Shown: positions 1 through 8,008 of the stretch, piece after piece | Layout: every line of letters starts with the position of its first letter | Numbering within the stretch: the first letter of the stretch is position 1 | The notes under the pieces: generated by a model | Database searches by the model: none | What the model saw: only the letters and a program-made list of their open reading frames with translations | What the model was told of the DNA's origin: nothing | Translations under genes and position numbers: made by a program | Source of the DNA: Shewanella sp. Arc9-LZ | Lineage (GTDB): Bacteria; Pseudomonadota; Gammaproteobacteria; Enterobacterales; Shewanellaceae | Direction of reading: 5' to 3' | Assembly: GCF_010092445.1 (NCBI RefSeq) | Contig: NZ_CP048031.1 | Location: forward strand, 806,001 to 870,000 | DNA length: 64,000 nucleotides

Positions 1-126
1 CAAGTTAATGAAAAGCCTTTTGGGATGGCAGCCGATTTTATGGCGAAAACCTTGATGGCGGACCCATCAGGATTTAAGGCGGTCAATATTTCGCAAGAGT
101 TTGAATTTACTCATAAGAAAACTTAA
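1..126 (+). CDS. C-terminal fragment of an unidentified protein
   Basis: Reading from the first base gives 41 codons ending in TAA at 124-126; the start lies outside the window. The visible residues include GMAADFMAKTLMADPSG and end in HKKT. I do not recognise the family. The fragment is too short for domain calls. It converges on the lpxL-like gene, and a long inverted repeat lies between them, which supports a true gene end here. Confidence 0.5.
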   Translation, partial: QVNEKPFGMAADFMAKTLMADPSGFKAVNISQEFEFTHKKT

Positions 127-163
127 TAGCTTCTTTTTTTGTCTCGATTTTTACATTTTTCTG

Positions 164-220
164 AATACATAACTAACCCGCTATGGCTTTAATACTGCTA
201 TAGCGGGTTAATTATGTATT
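164..220. terminator. Long inverted repeat between convergent genes, probable bidirectional terminator
   Basis: The arms at 164-184 and 200-220 pair over 21 positions with a single mismatch (C173 against A211) around a 15-base loop. The core arm is TAACCCGCTAT with its perfect complement. It sits between a plus-strand gene end at 126 and the minus-strand gene end at 288. There is no long T run after the stem, so the terminator role is inferred from position. Confidence 0.6.
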
Positions 221-287
221 GCTCATCAGTAGCTATTAGTTGGTAGCAACAGTCATCATTTATATACCCCGACGCGTTTAACTTAAA

Positions 288-1220
288 TCAGTCATATAAC
301 GATGGCGTGTCTTCAGTGGGACGGGTTTTAAAACGACGATGAAGCCACATGTATTGAGCTTTGTTGCGGCTAATCAGTTGTTCTACAATCTGGTTACCAC
401 GAATGGCGTCGTCTGTTTCATTGTCGCCAGGAAAATTCTCTAAAGGCGGCATTATTTCAAGGGTGTAGCCTTTGTCATCGCTATTACGTTCAACAAAAAA
501 AGGCACTACATTGGCTTTACCTAATCTTGCCAGTGAGGTTGCGCCAGTAATGGTGGCAGCGTCTGGCACGCCAAAAAAGGGAATAAACACCGCGCTTGAA
601 CGGCCAAAATCTTGATCGGCGGTATACCAAATGACATCAGGACTGCGCAGACTGCGGATCATCTGGCGCACATCACGCTTAGGCACTAAGCCTTTGTTTG
701 AACGTAAGCGACCTTTGACTTGTAAGTATTCCATCACCGGATTGTTATGGGGACGATATACGCCAATTCCCGGGGCAAACTGGCCAAATATACGCGCGCC
801 CATTTCAAGTGGTAAACAATGTACCGCAAATAAAATCACCCCTTTGCCATTGTCTAAACTCTGACTAACATGCTCAGTGCCTTTAATGGTCATGTGCTGT
901 TGCACGCGCTCGTTTGACCACCACCATGCGTTAATGGTGTCAAATACCGCTTTACCGGTTTCTTCAAAAGTACGCTCAAGCAGTTGTTGCTTGTCTGCAT
1001 CACTCATATCAGGAAAGCATAAATTGATATTACGCTTAGCGGTATGGGTTCTTCCGCTCGCAACTTTCATGACTAATCGACCAATGCCACGGCCAATTTT
1101 CATTTGCCAAGACAGAGGTAATAGTAAGGTTAAACGCATCAAACCGACGCCAAACCATATAGGCCAATGTTTAGGATGATATAAATCAGAAGAAAATTCG
1201 GCTTTCTCGACCACGGACAA
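288..1220 (-). CDS. lpxL: Lipid A biosynthesis lauroyl acyltransferase (LpxL/HtrB family)
   Basis: This inner-membrane enzyme transfers a secondary fatty acyl chain from acyl-ACP to Kdo2-lipid IVA. The 310-residue length fits the family. The HxxxxE catalytic motif is seen as HCLPLE at residues 134-139, and a hydrophobic stretch near residues 22-40 would anchor the protein. The LPLE form of the motif is closer to LpxL than to LpxM. No ATG is available: the reading frame opens at TTG 1220, with GTG 1214 as an alternative. The gene is divergent from hldE, so two LPS-core/lipid A genes share one intergenic region. The exact paralogue (LpxL, LpxP or LpxM) is not certain. Confidence 0.85.
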   Translation of the reverse strand: MSVVEKAEFSSDLYHPKHWPIWFGVGLMRLTLLLPLSWQMKIGRGIGRLVMKVASGRTHTAKRNINLCFPDMSDADKQQLLERTFEETGKAVFDTINAWWWSNERVQQHMTIKGTEHVSQSLDNGKGVILFAVHCLPLEMGARIFGQFAPGIGVYRPHNNPVMEYLQVKGRLRSNKGLVPKRDVRQMIRSLRSPDVIWYTADQDFGRSSAVFIPFFGVPDAATITGATSLARLGKANVVPFFVERNSDDKGYTLEIMPPLENFPGDNETDDAIRGNQIVEQLISRNKAQYMWLHRRFKTRPTEDTPSLYD

Positions 1221-1319
1221 CTCGTCTAGTTCACAAAAAATTATTTGTTATTCTAACTCATATTTAGATGAAAATTAGGTACAATCACGGTTAAATTTTT
1301 ACAAGACAGCGAATACACT

Positions 1320-2750
1320 ATGAAGGTTTCTCTCCCAGCTTTTGAAAATGCGCGCGTTTTAGTGATTGGCGATGTGATGTTAGATCGCTATTGGGTAGGC
1401 CCTACGGGACGCATTTCACCCGAAGCCCCTGTACCTGTTGTTAAAATTAATCAAATTGAAGATAGACCCGGCGGCGCCGCCAACGTGGCATTAAACATTG
1501 CAACATTAGGTGGACATGTCCAGTTAGCGGGCATAGTAGGCCAAGATGAAACCGCACAAGCATTAACCCAAGGGGTAAAAGTGTTTGGCGTTGAGCCGCA
1601 ATGGTTAACGGTAGCAGACAAGCCGACAATTACTAAATTACGAGTATTGTCGCGTAATCAACAGTTAATCCGCTTAGATTTTGAAGAGCAATTTGATAAA
1701 GCGACTAGCCAAGCATTATTCGCGCAAAGCGAAGCCATTTTAGACAATGTCGATGTATTGGTATTGTCTGATTATGCCAAAGGCGCCATTGATGAACCTA
1801 AGGACTTTATTGCTAAAGCACGAGCTAAAGGGGTAAAGGTATTAGTTGATCCGAAAGGGCATGATTTTGCTCGTTATCACGGAGCTTCATTAATCACGCC
1901 AAACATGAGCGAATTTGAAGCGGTTGTCGGTACGGTAACCAGCGAAGATGATTTAATCGAAAAAGCACAGAAACTGATTAAGTTGCACGACTTTGACGCC
2001 ATTTTAGTGACCCGTTCAGAAAAGGGCATGACGTTAGTGTCGCAAAGCCAACCCGAACTGCACATTCCAACGGTTGCACGTGAAGTTCACGATGTTACGG
2101 GAGCAGGTGATACGGTGATTTCTGCTTTGGCGACCTCAATTGCTGCCGGTGCTTCGTTAGCGCAAGCTTGTGCGATAGCCAATACCGCCGCGGGCGTGGT
2201 TGTAGGTAAACTTGGCACTTCAACGGTTAGCCGCATTGAGCTGATTCAAGCATTAGCCCTTAACCATGGCGAGTCTGGTTTTGGCGTAATGACCGAAGAT
2301 CAATTAGCTTATGCAATGGATCAGGCCCGTTTACGCGGTGAGCGCATTGTCATGACCAACGGTTGTTTTGATATTTTACATGCTGGCCATGTGAGCTATT
2401 TACAGCAAGCTAAAGCCTTAGGTGATCGCCTTATTGTTGCTGTAAATGATGATAGCTCGGTGACGCGCTTAAAAGGCCCTGGACGTCCGGTTAATCCTGT
2501 TGATCGCCGTATGGCAGTTTTAGCGGGTCTAGCATCGGTAGACTGGGTAGTCCCTTTCACTGAAGACACCCCACAACGTATTATTACGCGATTATTGCCA
2601 GATTCTTTAGTCAAAGGCGGCGATTACAAAGTGGAAGATATTGCTGGTGGTGCTGAAGTGATGGCTGCAGGTGGCAAGGTTGAAGTGCTTGGATTTGAAG
2701 ATGGTGTATCCACTACCGCTATTATTCAAAATATTATGTCACAAAAATAG
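1320..2750 (+). CDS. hldE: Bifunctional D-glycero-beta-D-manno-heptose-7-phosphate kinase / heptose-1-phosphate adenylyltransferase
   Basis: HldE phosphorylates heptose-7-phosphate at C1 and, after GmhB acts, adenylates heptose-1-phosphate. This yields ADP-heptose for the LPS inner core. The 476 residues match the two-domain family. A ribokinase-like domain covers about residues 1-320, with a PGGAANVA signature near 50-57 and the GAGD anion-hole motif at 261-264. A nucleotidyltransferase domain covers about 344-476, with the HxGH motif in FDILHAGH at 350-357. The ATG at 1320 starts directly at the first domain. The next gene begins 3 bases after the stop, so both are probably read from one message. 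Confidence 0.97.
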   Translation: MKVSLPAFENARVLVIGDVMLDRYWVGPTGRISPEAPVPVVKINQIEDRPGGAANVALNIATLGGHVQLAGIVGQDETAQALTQGVKVFGVEPQWLTVADKPTITKLRVLSRNQQLIRLDFEEQFDKATSQALFAQSEAILDNVDVLVLSDYAKGAIDEPKDFIAKARAKGVKVLVDPKGHDFARYHGASLITPNMSEFEAVVGTVTSEDDLIEKAQKLIKLHDFDAILVTRSEKGMTLVSQSQPELHIPTVAREVHDVTGAGDTVISALATSIAAGASLAQACAIANTAAGVVVGKLGTSTVSRIELIQALALNHGESGFGVMTEDQLAYAMDQARLRGERIVMTNGCFDILHAGHVSYLQQAKALGDRLIVAVNDDSSVTRLKGPGRPVNPVDRRMAVLAGLASVDWVVPFTEDTPQRIITRLLPDSLVKGGDYKVEDIAGGAEVMAAGGKVEVLGFEDGVSTTAIIQNIMSQK

Positions 2751-2753
2751 TTG

Positions 2754-3740
2754 ATGCTTAGATACTGGCAACGGTCATTACTCAAGTTATTAAGCTGTAG
2801 CGTTGCTTGCGCGCCGTTATTGGTTGGTCACTTTGTTAATGCCGGCCAGCTTATTACGCCTCAATCTATGACCACAAATCAACTAAAAACCACAACAGTT
2901 ATGGTTGAAAATGGTTTGGCGAGTGATGACATTCGCCAAGCTTATTTTATCCCAATAGCAACCAAACAAGCGCTAGTATGTTCTTTATCTTCACTGGAAA
3001 GGTGTATTGCGTTACTCCCTGCTTCATTACAACAACAAACCGCTTTTTCTGTTGCCAATATTCGCCGCGCCGTTGGGCGTAAAAGTGCGATGGTGCTGGT
3101 TGCTGAACATCACATAATAGCAGGGGTTATTGTTGTCAATCCTGCTAACAATATGGCTGAACAGAGTGGCGCAATTGGTTTAAAAACTTATCAGTTGCCA
3201 TTAGCCAACCAAATACAATTAACCTTGTGGCATGAAATAGGCCATTTATATAACATTGCACTACAAGGCAGTATTTTACCCTCATCTTTAACTGAGTATC
3301 AGCATGAGTGGCTAGCGGATTTGTATCTGTTATGGCGTATTGCGCAGCATTATCAGCAGCTCGATTTAGCGTGGCAACAATTTCATCGCCGAAATCTGGC
3401 CCTTATTAACGACAGTGGTAATTTGTCGCATTGGAGCGCGCCTCAACTTCAAATTGTGCTCAATCATTATAATGCCCAACAATTGCAGCATTTTACTCAC
3501 TATGAGGATTTTCTATCCGCAGTTTATCCATTAATGCCGACGTGGTCGCCGCGTGACATGGGAGAATTTTCTAGCTTAGTGCAGCGTACTTTTAGTGCGG
3601 TTCAATCTTTGCCAGGGTACATGTTTTGGCGTCAATCGGAGCTAATTCAAGTGTTGTCGCCGACATTAGAAAGGTTAATGGGTAAGGCTGAAACACAACG
3701 TTGGCTGAAGAATCAATTCTTAACCGAAAATAATATGTAA
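2754..3740 (+). CDS. Predicted secreted protein with HExxH metallopeptidase-like motif
   Basis: I do not recognise a named family. The ATG at 2754 is preferred over the in-frame TTG at 2751. The 328 residues begin with a basic stretch and a hydrophobic segment ending near VNAGQ, a likely signal peptide, so the protein should act outside the cytoplasm. HEIGH at about 160-164 is a zinc-binding HExxH motif. About 20 residues later comes HEWLAD (185-190), whose ExxAD fits the third ligand of gluzincin-type peptidases. The gene follows hldE by 3 bases, suggesting translational coupling with LPS heptose synthesis. Peptidase activity is inferred from the motifs alone. Confidence 0.7.
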   Translation: MLRYWQRSLLKLLSCSVACAPLLVGHFVNAGQLITPQSMTTNQLKTTTVMVENGLASDDIRQAYFIPIATKQALVCSLSSLERCIALLPASLQQQTAFSVANIRRAVGRKSAMVLVAEHHIIAGVIVVNPANNMAEQSGAIGLKTYQLPLANQIQLTLWHEIGHLYNIALQGSILPSSLTEYQHEWLADLYLLWRIAQHYQQLDLAWQQFHRRNLALINDSGNLSHWSAPQLQIVLNHYNAQQLQHFTHYEDFLSAVYPLMPTWSPRDMGEFSSLVQRTFSAVQSLPGYMFWRQSELIQVLSPTLERLMGKAETQRWLKNQFLTENNM

Positions 3741-3967
3741 ATTTTTGTTACGTGTTTTTATCACTTCTTACTGCTCATTAAATGGTGATTTTTTATAACC
3801 TTTGATTTTAAAGGGTAAATAAATAGTTATCGCGATAATGTTCTGTTTTATCCTGTCTTTCTGGATATTGTACGGTTAAAAATGTTGTAAATTTGCTAAT
3901 TCTTAGCAGAATTTTCTAGTTTGGTCTGGTAAGCTCTGGCACCAAAATAATTAGAGAGACCAAGTTT

Positions 3968-4435
3968 ATGGCCAAGCGTTCACGAGTTGAAACTGAGTTA
4001 ACCGTTAACCAAATTTTAGATGAAGCCTTTAAACAGATCCTCACGATTGGTTTTGAGGCGATGTCTTATACCACGCTGTCTGCCGCCACTGGAGTCAGCC
4101 GAACGGGTATCAGTCATCACTTTCCGCGTAAAACAGAATTTTTAGTGCGTTTAGATCAGCGTATCGGACAGTTTTTTATTGAAGGATTAGATTTTTCTTC
4201 AATATCGGCACTAGAGCAATCATGGGCTGAAGTTATGAAACAACCTGAACGTAAAGCAGTATTACAACTGTTTTTTAGTTTATGTGGCAGTAGTGACGAA
4301 AGCATGAAAATACTCAAATCGCTTAATATTGTCATCGAGGCTGCGGTTAGTCATTTTGCTGATGCTGGGCGTAAATGTGTTGAGCAACTTATCGGTAATA
4401 GTGCCTTGGCATTATTACAAGACGTGCCAAAGTAA
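3968..4435 (+). CDS. Short TetR/AcrR-family transcriptional regulator
   Basis: The N-terminal part carries a TetR-type helix-turn-helix, seen as TTLSAATGVSRTGISHHF at about residues 37-54. It is followed by a ligand-binding region reduced to about 100 residues. At 155 residues the protein is shorter than the usual 190-210. The ATG at 3968 has an AGAGA stretch just upstream. The next gene, the DUF3581 gene, points toward it on the other strand. The ligand and targets cannot be told from the sequence. Self-control is common in this family but is not shown here. Confidence 0.85.
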   Translation: MAKRSRVETELTVNQILDEAFKQILTIGFEAMSYTTLSAATGVSRTGISHHFPRKTEFLVRLDQRIGQFFIEGLDFSSISALEQSWAEVMKQPERKAVLQLFFSLCGSSDESMKILKSLNIVIEAAVSHFADAGRKCVEQLIGNSALALLQDVPK

Positions 4436-4671
4436 CTGATCAAAATTCACGAGTTTGTTACATGTACCAATTTGTTGTAAGCACTAAAAATTTTGGCTAT
4501 TTAAGTTTTACCCTGTAAGTAACAAATCGGTATTAAAATTGACATTATGATCAATACGATATCGAAGAGACTATTCCATATTGGTATCTGAGCATTCAAT
4601 AAGTTGAATTACGCAGGTATCGTTATGGAATGGTATTTCGTGAACGATGAACATCGCTCACGTATCTTGGT

Positions 4672-5370
4672 TTACGCCAGCTTTCTACTTTCATATCTGT
4701 CGCACATTTGCTGCGCTTGCTCGTCATCAAAAGCACGTAAGCCGCTTAATACTAATGTTTTGACTCCGCTACCAATCACTTTTCCTTCGCTTTGCAGTTC
4801 AAAGGTGAGGGTGACATCGCCACGCTTACCATCAATCGCTAAGTCTTGTTTGATAAGGTGCAAACTGATGGTGCTGAAATCAAAATGGTCTAAATGAAAT
4901 GACATGCTTTCATAAATCACTAATGGGCGATCAGGGTTAATCATGACCTTGTATTGCTTCATCATCGGCACAAGTACGTGGATAAAGTTCAATCCTGAAA
5001 AAGCAACATAACTTTTAATAAATGCCGCTGTTTGAATATCACATTGGCACACTTCACCTTGACGCTCAATATGCAGATATTCTTTGCCTTTGGTGTCGCT
5101 AATGCTGAATTTATTGACCACATTTTTATCGATGTGCAGCTCAACGTTATCACCGACCATGCCGGCAAACTTAAACTGCATGTTTTGGCTTAAGCCGTAT
5201 TGGGTCAGCACTAGTGCAAATAATAAATCGCCAGGGACACAAAAGCGTTTAGCGCCCACATCGTGTATAGGGTTGAAATCTCCAGCGATTTTTTTGGCGA
5301 AGTCACTGGCTTGTTGAGCCGAAATAAACACGCTTTGATCTTGCTTAGTAAAATAAGGTGATAAAAACAT
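4672..5370 (-). CDS. DUF3581 family protein, hotdog/MaoC-like
   Basis: The 232-residue protein resembles the DUF3581 family found in Shewanella and relatives, whose function is unknown. Near the N-terminus, residues 30-37 read GDFNPIHD. This matches the active-site motif of MaoC/R-hydratase hotdog enzymes (D, then NPIHxD), suggesting an acyl-CoA- or acyl-ACP-binding fold. The rest contains alternating beta-rich stretches consistent with a double hotdog. No signal peptide is visible, so it should be cytosolic. It is convergent with the TetR gene. The family call is from memory and the enzymatic role is inference. Confidence 0.75.
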   Translation of the reverse strand: MFLSPYFTKQDQSVFISAQQASDFAKKIAGDFNPIHDVGAKRFCVPGDLLFALVLTQYGLSQNMQFKFAGMVGDNVELHIDKNVVNKFSISDTKGKEYLHIERQGEVCQCDIQTAAFIKSYVAFSGLNFIHVLVPMMKQYKVMINPDRPLVIYESMSFHLDHFDFSTISLHLIKQDLAIDGKRGDVTLTFELQSEGKVIGSGVKTLVLSGLRAFDDEQAQQMCDRYESRKLA

Positions 5371-5613
5371 AAAGAATAATTCTTATTAGTCAGTTGTCTG
5401 CTATCGCACAGCAGCGGTTTGTTACTGATTATGCAGCAATAAACATGCTTTTGGACAACAATATATTAATAAAATAGTTAATTGAGCCAGAGTGTACTTT
5501 AAAACATCAATTAAACTCACCCGATGACTAGGCTGTACATCTTTCGCTTCAATTAAAACGTATTTGACTTGAACGAAAATTAATCAGTAAAGAACAACAG
5601 ACCTAGACTCTAA

Positions 5614-6111
5614 TTACATACCTTTCCATTGCAAATTATTCAAGGGGTATCCACCAAACCACTTTGGCTCATCGAGTACGAAATGAGAGGTGATATTTTC
5701 GATGCCTAAATCTGCTTGTAAAAGCTCATCACAAAAGTCATTAAATTCTTCAATAGAAGTGCAAATGACAAAAGCGATATAATCAATTCCACCATTCACT
5801 CTTAAGCAGTCGACTATTTGAGGGTATTTTTTTGCAGAACGCTCGAAAATTGAGCAGTTTTGGTAGGTGTTACTCTTTAGCTTGATATTGATATAGGCTT
5901 TTACATTAACGCAGAGTTTATTGATATCTAACGCCATAACATACTGTAATATATAGCCACAATCTTCCATCGCTTTTACTCGTTGCAGGCATGCGCTGGG
6001 TGACAAACCTACCCGTTCAGATAATTCGTTATTACTAATTCGAGAGTTATTCTGTAGTTCAATAAGAATATTTCGATTTATTTTATCCAGTTTGACAGGT
6101 TTTTTTATCAT
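5614..6111 (-). CDS. Lrp/AsnC family transcriptional regulator
   Basis: The 165-residue protein has an N-terminal winged helix-turn-helix, with NNELSERVGLSPSACLQRV at about residues 25-45. A C-terminal RAM (ligand-sensing) domain of about 80 residues follows. The length and order fit Lrp/AsnC proteins. A ribosome site AAGGA lies about 8 bases before the ATG at 6111. It is divergent from the cyclophilin gene and next to the TonB receptor-hyuA-hyuB-MFS operon, so it may sense an amino-acid-like compound and control that operon. That link is inferred from position only. Confidence 0.92.
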   Translation of the reverse strand: MIKKPVKLDKINRNILIELQNNSRISNNELSERVGLSPSACLQRVKAMEDCGYILQYVMALDINKLCVNVKAYINIKLKSNTYQNCSIFERSAKKYPQIVDCLRVNGGIDYIAFVICTSIEEFNDFCDELLQADLGIENITSHFVLDEPKWFGGYPLNNLQWKGM

Positions 6112-6258
6112 TCATCTTGTCCTTTTATGCCTTGCAAAAGAATAACCTGATTTGTAGGCATTATTCACCAAATAACTCAAAATAGTTAACATATTTCCGA
6201 TTAAAATTTTTAATAAATATATGATAATTATTAAATTATGATTTTCTGGAGAGTATAG

Positions 6259-6786
6259 GTGATACATAACCCAAAAGTAAAAATACACACTGACATTGGC
6301 GACCTCATCGTTACTCTATACGCTGATAAAGCACCAGTAACAGTCAGTAACTTCTTAAATTATGTCCAGCAAAAACGATTTAATGACTCGACGATATTTC
6401 GAATTGTCACTGAAAGTAATGCTGAGCAGCCTGAAGATGCCAATACAAAAATTCAAGTGATCCAAGCAGGATTACCGCCCGAACATCCCTTACTTTTACC
6501 GCCGATAATCCATGAGTCAACAAAAGATTCTGGGCTTTCACACACTCATGGCACCATCTCGATGGCGAGATTTGAACCGGGTAGTGCTGATGGTAGCTTC
6601 TTTTTCTGTATTGGCGATCAATTAGAACTTGATTATGGTGGTAAACGTTATAGTGACGGCCTTGGTTTCGCTGCTTTTGGCCGAATTACTGACGGGATAG
6701 ACGCGTTAACAAGTATTTTTGAACAGGCAGAGCCACAAGAGTATCTTAAGAATGAAATCACTATAAAATCAATAGCCTTGATTTGA
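6259..6786 (+). CDS. Cyclophilin-type peptidyl-prolyl cis-trans isomerase
   Basis: This is a single-domain cyclophilin of 175 residues without a signal peptide, so cytosolic. The start is GTG at 6259, preceded by GGAG at 6248-6251. Family features are the opening VKIHTDIGDLIVTLY strand, APVTVSNFLNYV, the catalytic-arginine region FRIV and the GTISMAR segment. The usual MVQGGD stretch is altered to VIQAG, and the substrate loop is longer than in PpiB, so it is a divergent cyclophilin. It is divergent from the AsnC regulator and convergent with the MFS gene of the hydantoinase operon. A hairpin overlapping its stop codon ends the transcript. Confidence 0.88.
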   Translation: MIHNPKVKIHTDIGDLIVTLYADKAPVTVSNFLNYVQQKRFNDSTIFRIVTESNAEQPEDANTKIQVIQAGLPPEHPLLLPPIIHESTKDSGLSHTHGTISMARFEPGSADGSFFFCIGDQLELDYGGKRYSDGLGFAAFGRITDGIDALTSIFEQAEPQEYLKNEITIKSIALI

Positions 6787-6801
6787 TTTCAAGGCTATTT
6801 C
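6769..6801. terminator. Hairpin terminator between cyclophilin and MFS genes
   Basis: Arms at 6771-6781 and 6789-6799 (AATAGCCTTGA and its complement) form an 11-bp perfect stem with a 7-base loop. T-rich sequence follows on the plus strand, and GATTTT follows on the minus strand. The left arm overlaps the last codons of the cyclophilin gene. The genes converge here, so it probably works in both directions. Confidence 0.7.
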
Positions 6802-6816
6802 GTTTATGGGATAGCC

Positions 6817-7968
6817 TTATTTTGATTGGTAAGCTAGAGGGATCATTAATATAAAACACGCAACAAAACAGATAGATCCCATTACATTTACCCCTAAGTA
6901 GCTAAAGTCTAACATAATTTTACTTGCCACAATCGGACCAACAATGTAACCAACACCAACCCAGGTTTGGGCTGCAGTAATATATTTTCCTGAGTGGTCG
7001 GCATCTGAAATAATCGCAAAAGTTCTTGCGCCAACAATACTCCAAAAGAAGCTGAATATACTTAACAAAGCTAAATATTTAAATTCACTGACGTCAAAAG
7101 ACACAACAATCAAACAAGCACTCATCAACACAATAGAGAGCAGTAACAACAAGGTGCTCTTGCCTTTAATATTTAACCAAGCAAAAAATAGCGCCCCCAA
7201 TAAGCCCGCTATCATAGCAAGGGCGAGTGCTTGAGAAACATAATCTAACGACAATCCTGCATCCGTACCTACAAAGGAAATGTAACTCCACGTACCGCCT
7301 ATACCGATGTAAAAACAAAATAAACCAGCAAGTGCGATAAGAAAGTATCGCGTGGGAATTGTGTTTATAACGTCATCATTTGTAAGCTTATCTTTGTAGC
7401 TTTGGCTGTTTTTGGGTAAATTATTGATGACAAATAATGGTGTTAAATAAAATATTGCCATGGCGACAAATACCCCCTGTAGCCCAGCAAATTGATAAAT
7501 AGGTGTAACAGCTACCAGACCGAGTGCTTGAACGGCAACGACCACCGCGGTATAAAACCCAAACCAACGATTCGGGTTAGTCGTCATCCCGATTGAAGTG
7601 ATGCCAACGGCCACGAGTAAACCTTCACCAATGCCTGCTATAACTCGAATGAGGCACAACACCAAAAAATCACCGGTATAGGCTGATGCCAAATTTGCAC
7701 AGCAACTCAGTAATACTCCGGCAATGACGATATTCCTGAAATTAAGCTTTGCAACAAATGTTGAAAATACGAGGGTAGCCACCACGATGCCCATCGCATC
7801 GGTAGCGGCTAAATACCCCACTTGCACATTTGTCAGCTTCATTGTTAATGCAATAACTTCTAAATATACAGGCAAAAATAATAGTACTAAGTAACCAATT
7901 GGAGCGGTTAATAAGCCTGCTAAACCAAATGCAAAATCTTTGGTTTTATGAATTGGTAATGTAGACAT
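6817..7968 (-). CDS. MFS transporter of the hydantoinase operon
   Basis: The 383 residues form about twelve hydrophobic helices in two six-helix halves with a central charged loop (near NNLPKNSQSYKDK). This is typical of the major facilitator superfamily in the inner membrane. A glycine-rich RVIAGIGEGLL stretch near residues 108-118 fits the helix 4 pattern of MFS carriers. AAGGA before ATG 7968 supports the start. It is the last gene of a minus-strand run TonB receptor-hyuA-hyuB-MFS, 40 bases after hyuB. It probably carries the periplasmic substrate, or releases a product. The substrate is not identifiable. Confidence 0.85.
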   Translation of the reverse strand: MSTLPIHKTKDFAFGLAGLLTAPIGYLVLLFLPVYLEVIALTMKLTNVQVGYLAATDAMGIVVATLVFSTFVAKLNFRNIVIAGVLLSCCANLASAYTGDFLVLCLIRVIAGIGEGLLVAVGITSIGMTTNPNRWFGFYTAVVVAVQALGLVAVTPIYQFAGLQGVFVAMAIFYLTPLFVINNLPKNSQSYKDKLTNDDVINTIPTRYFLIALAGLFCFYIGIGGTWSYISFVGTDAGLSLDYVSQALALAMIAGLLGALFFAWLNIKGKSTLLLLLSIVLMSACLIVVSFDVSEFKYLALLSIFSFFWSIVGARTFAIISDADHSGKYITAAQTWVGVGYIVGPIVASKIMLDFSYLGVNVMGSICFVACFILMIPLAYQSK

Positions 7969-8008
7969 ATAATCCTTTTGTTTTTAGAAGTCTTAACATT
8001 CAATAAAG

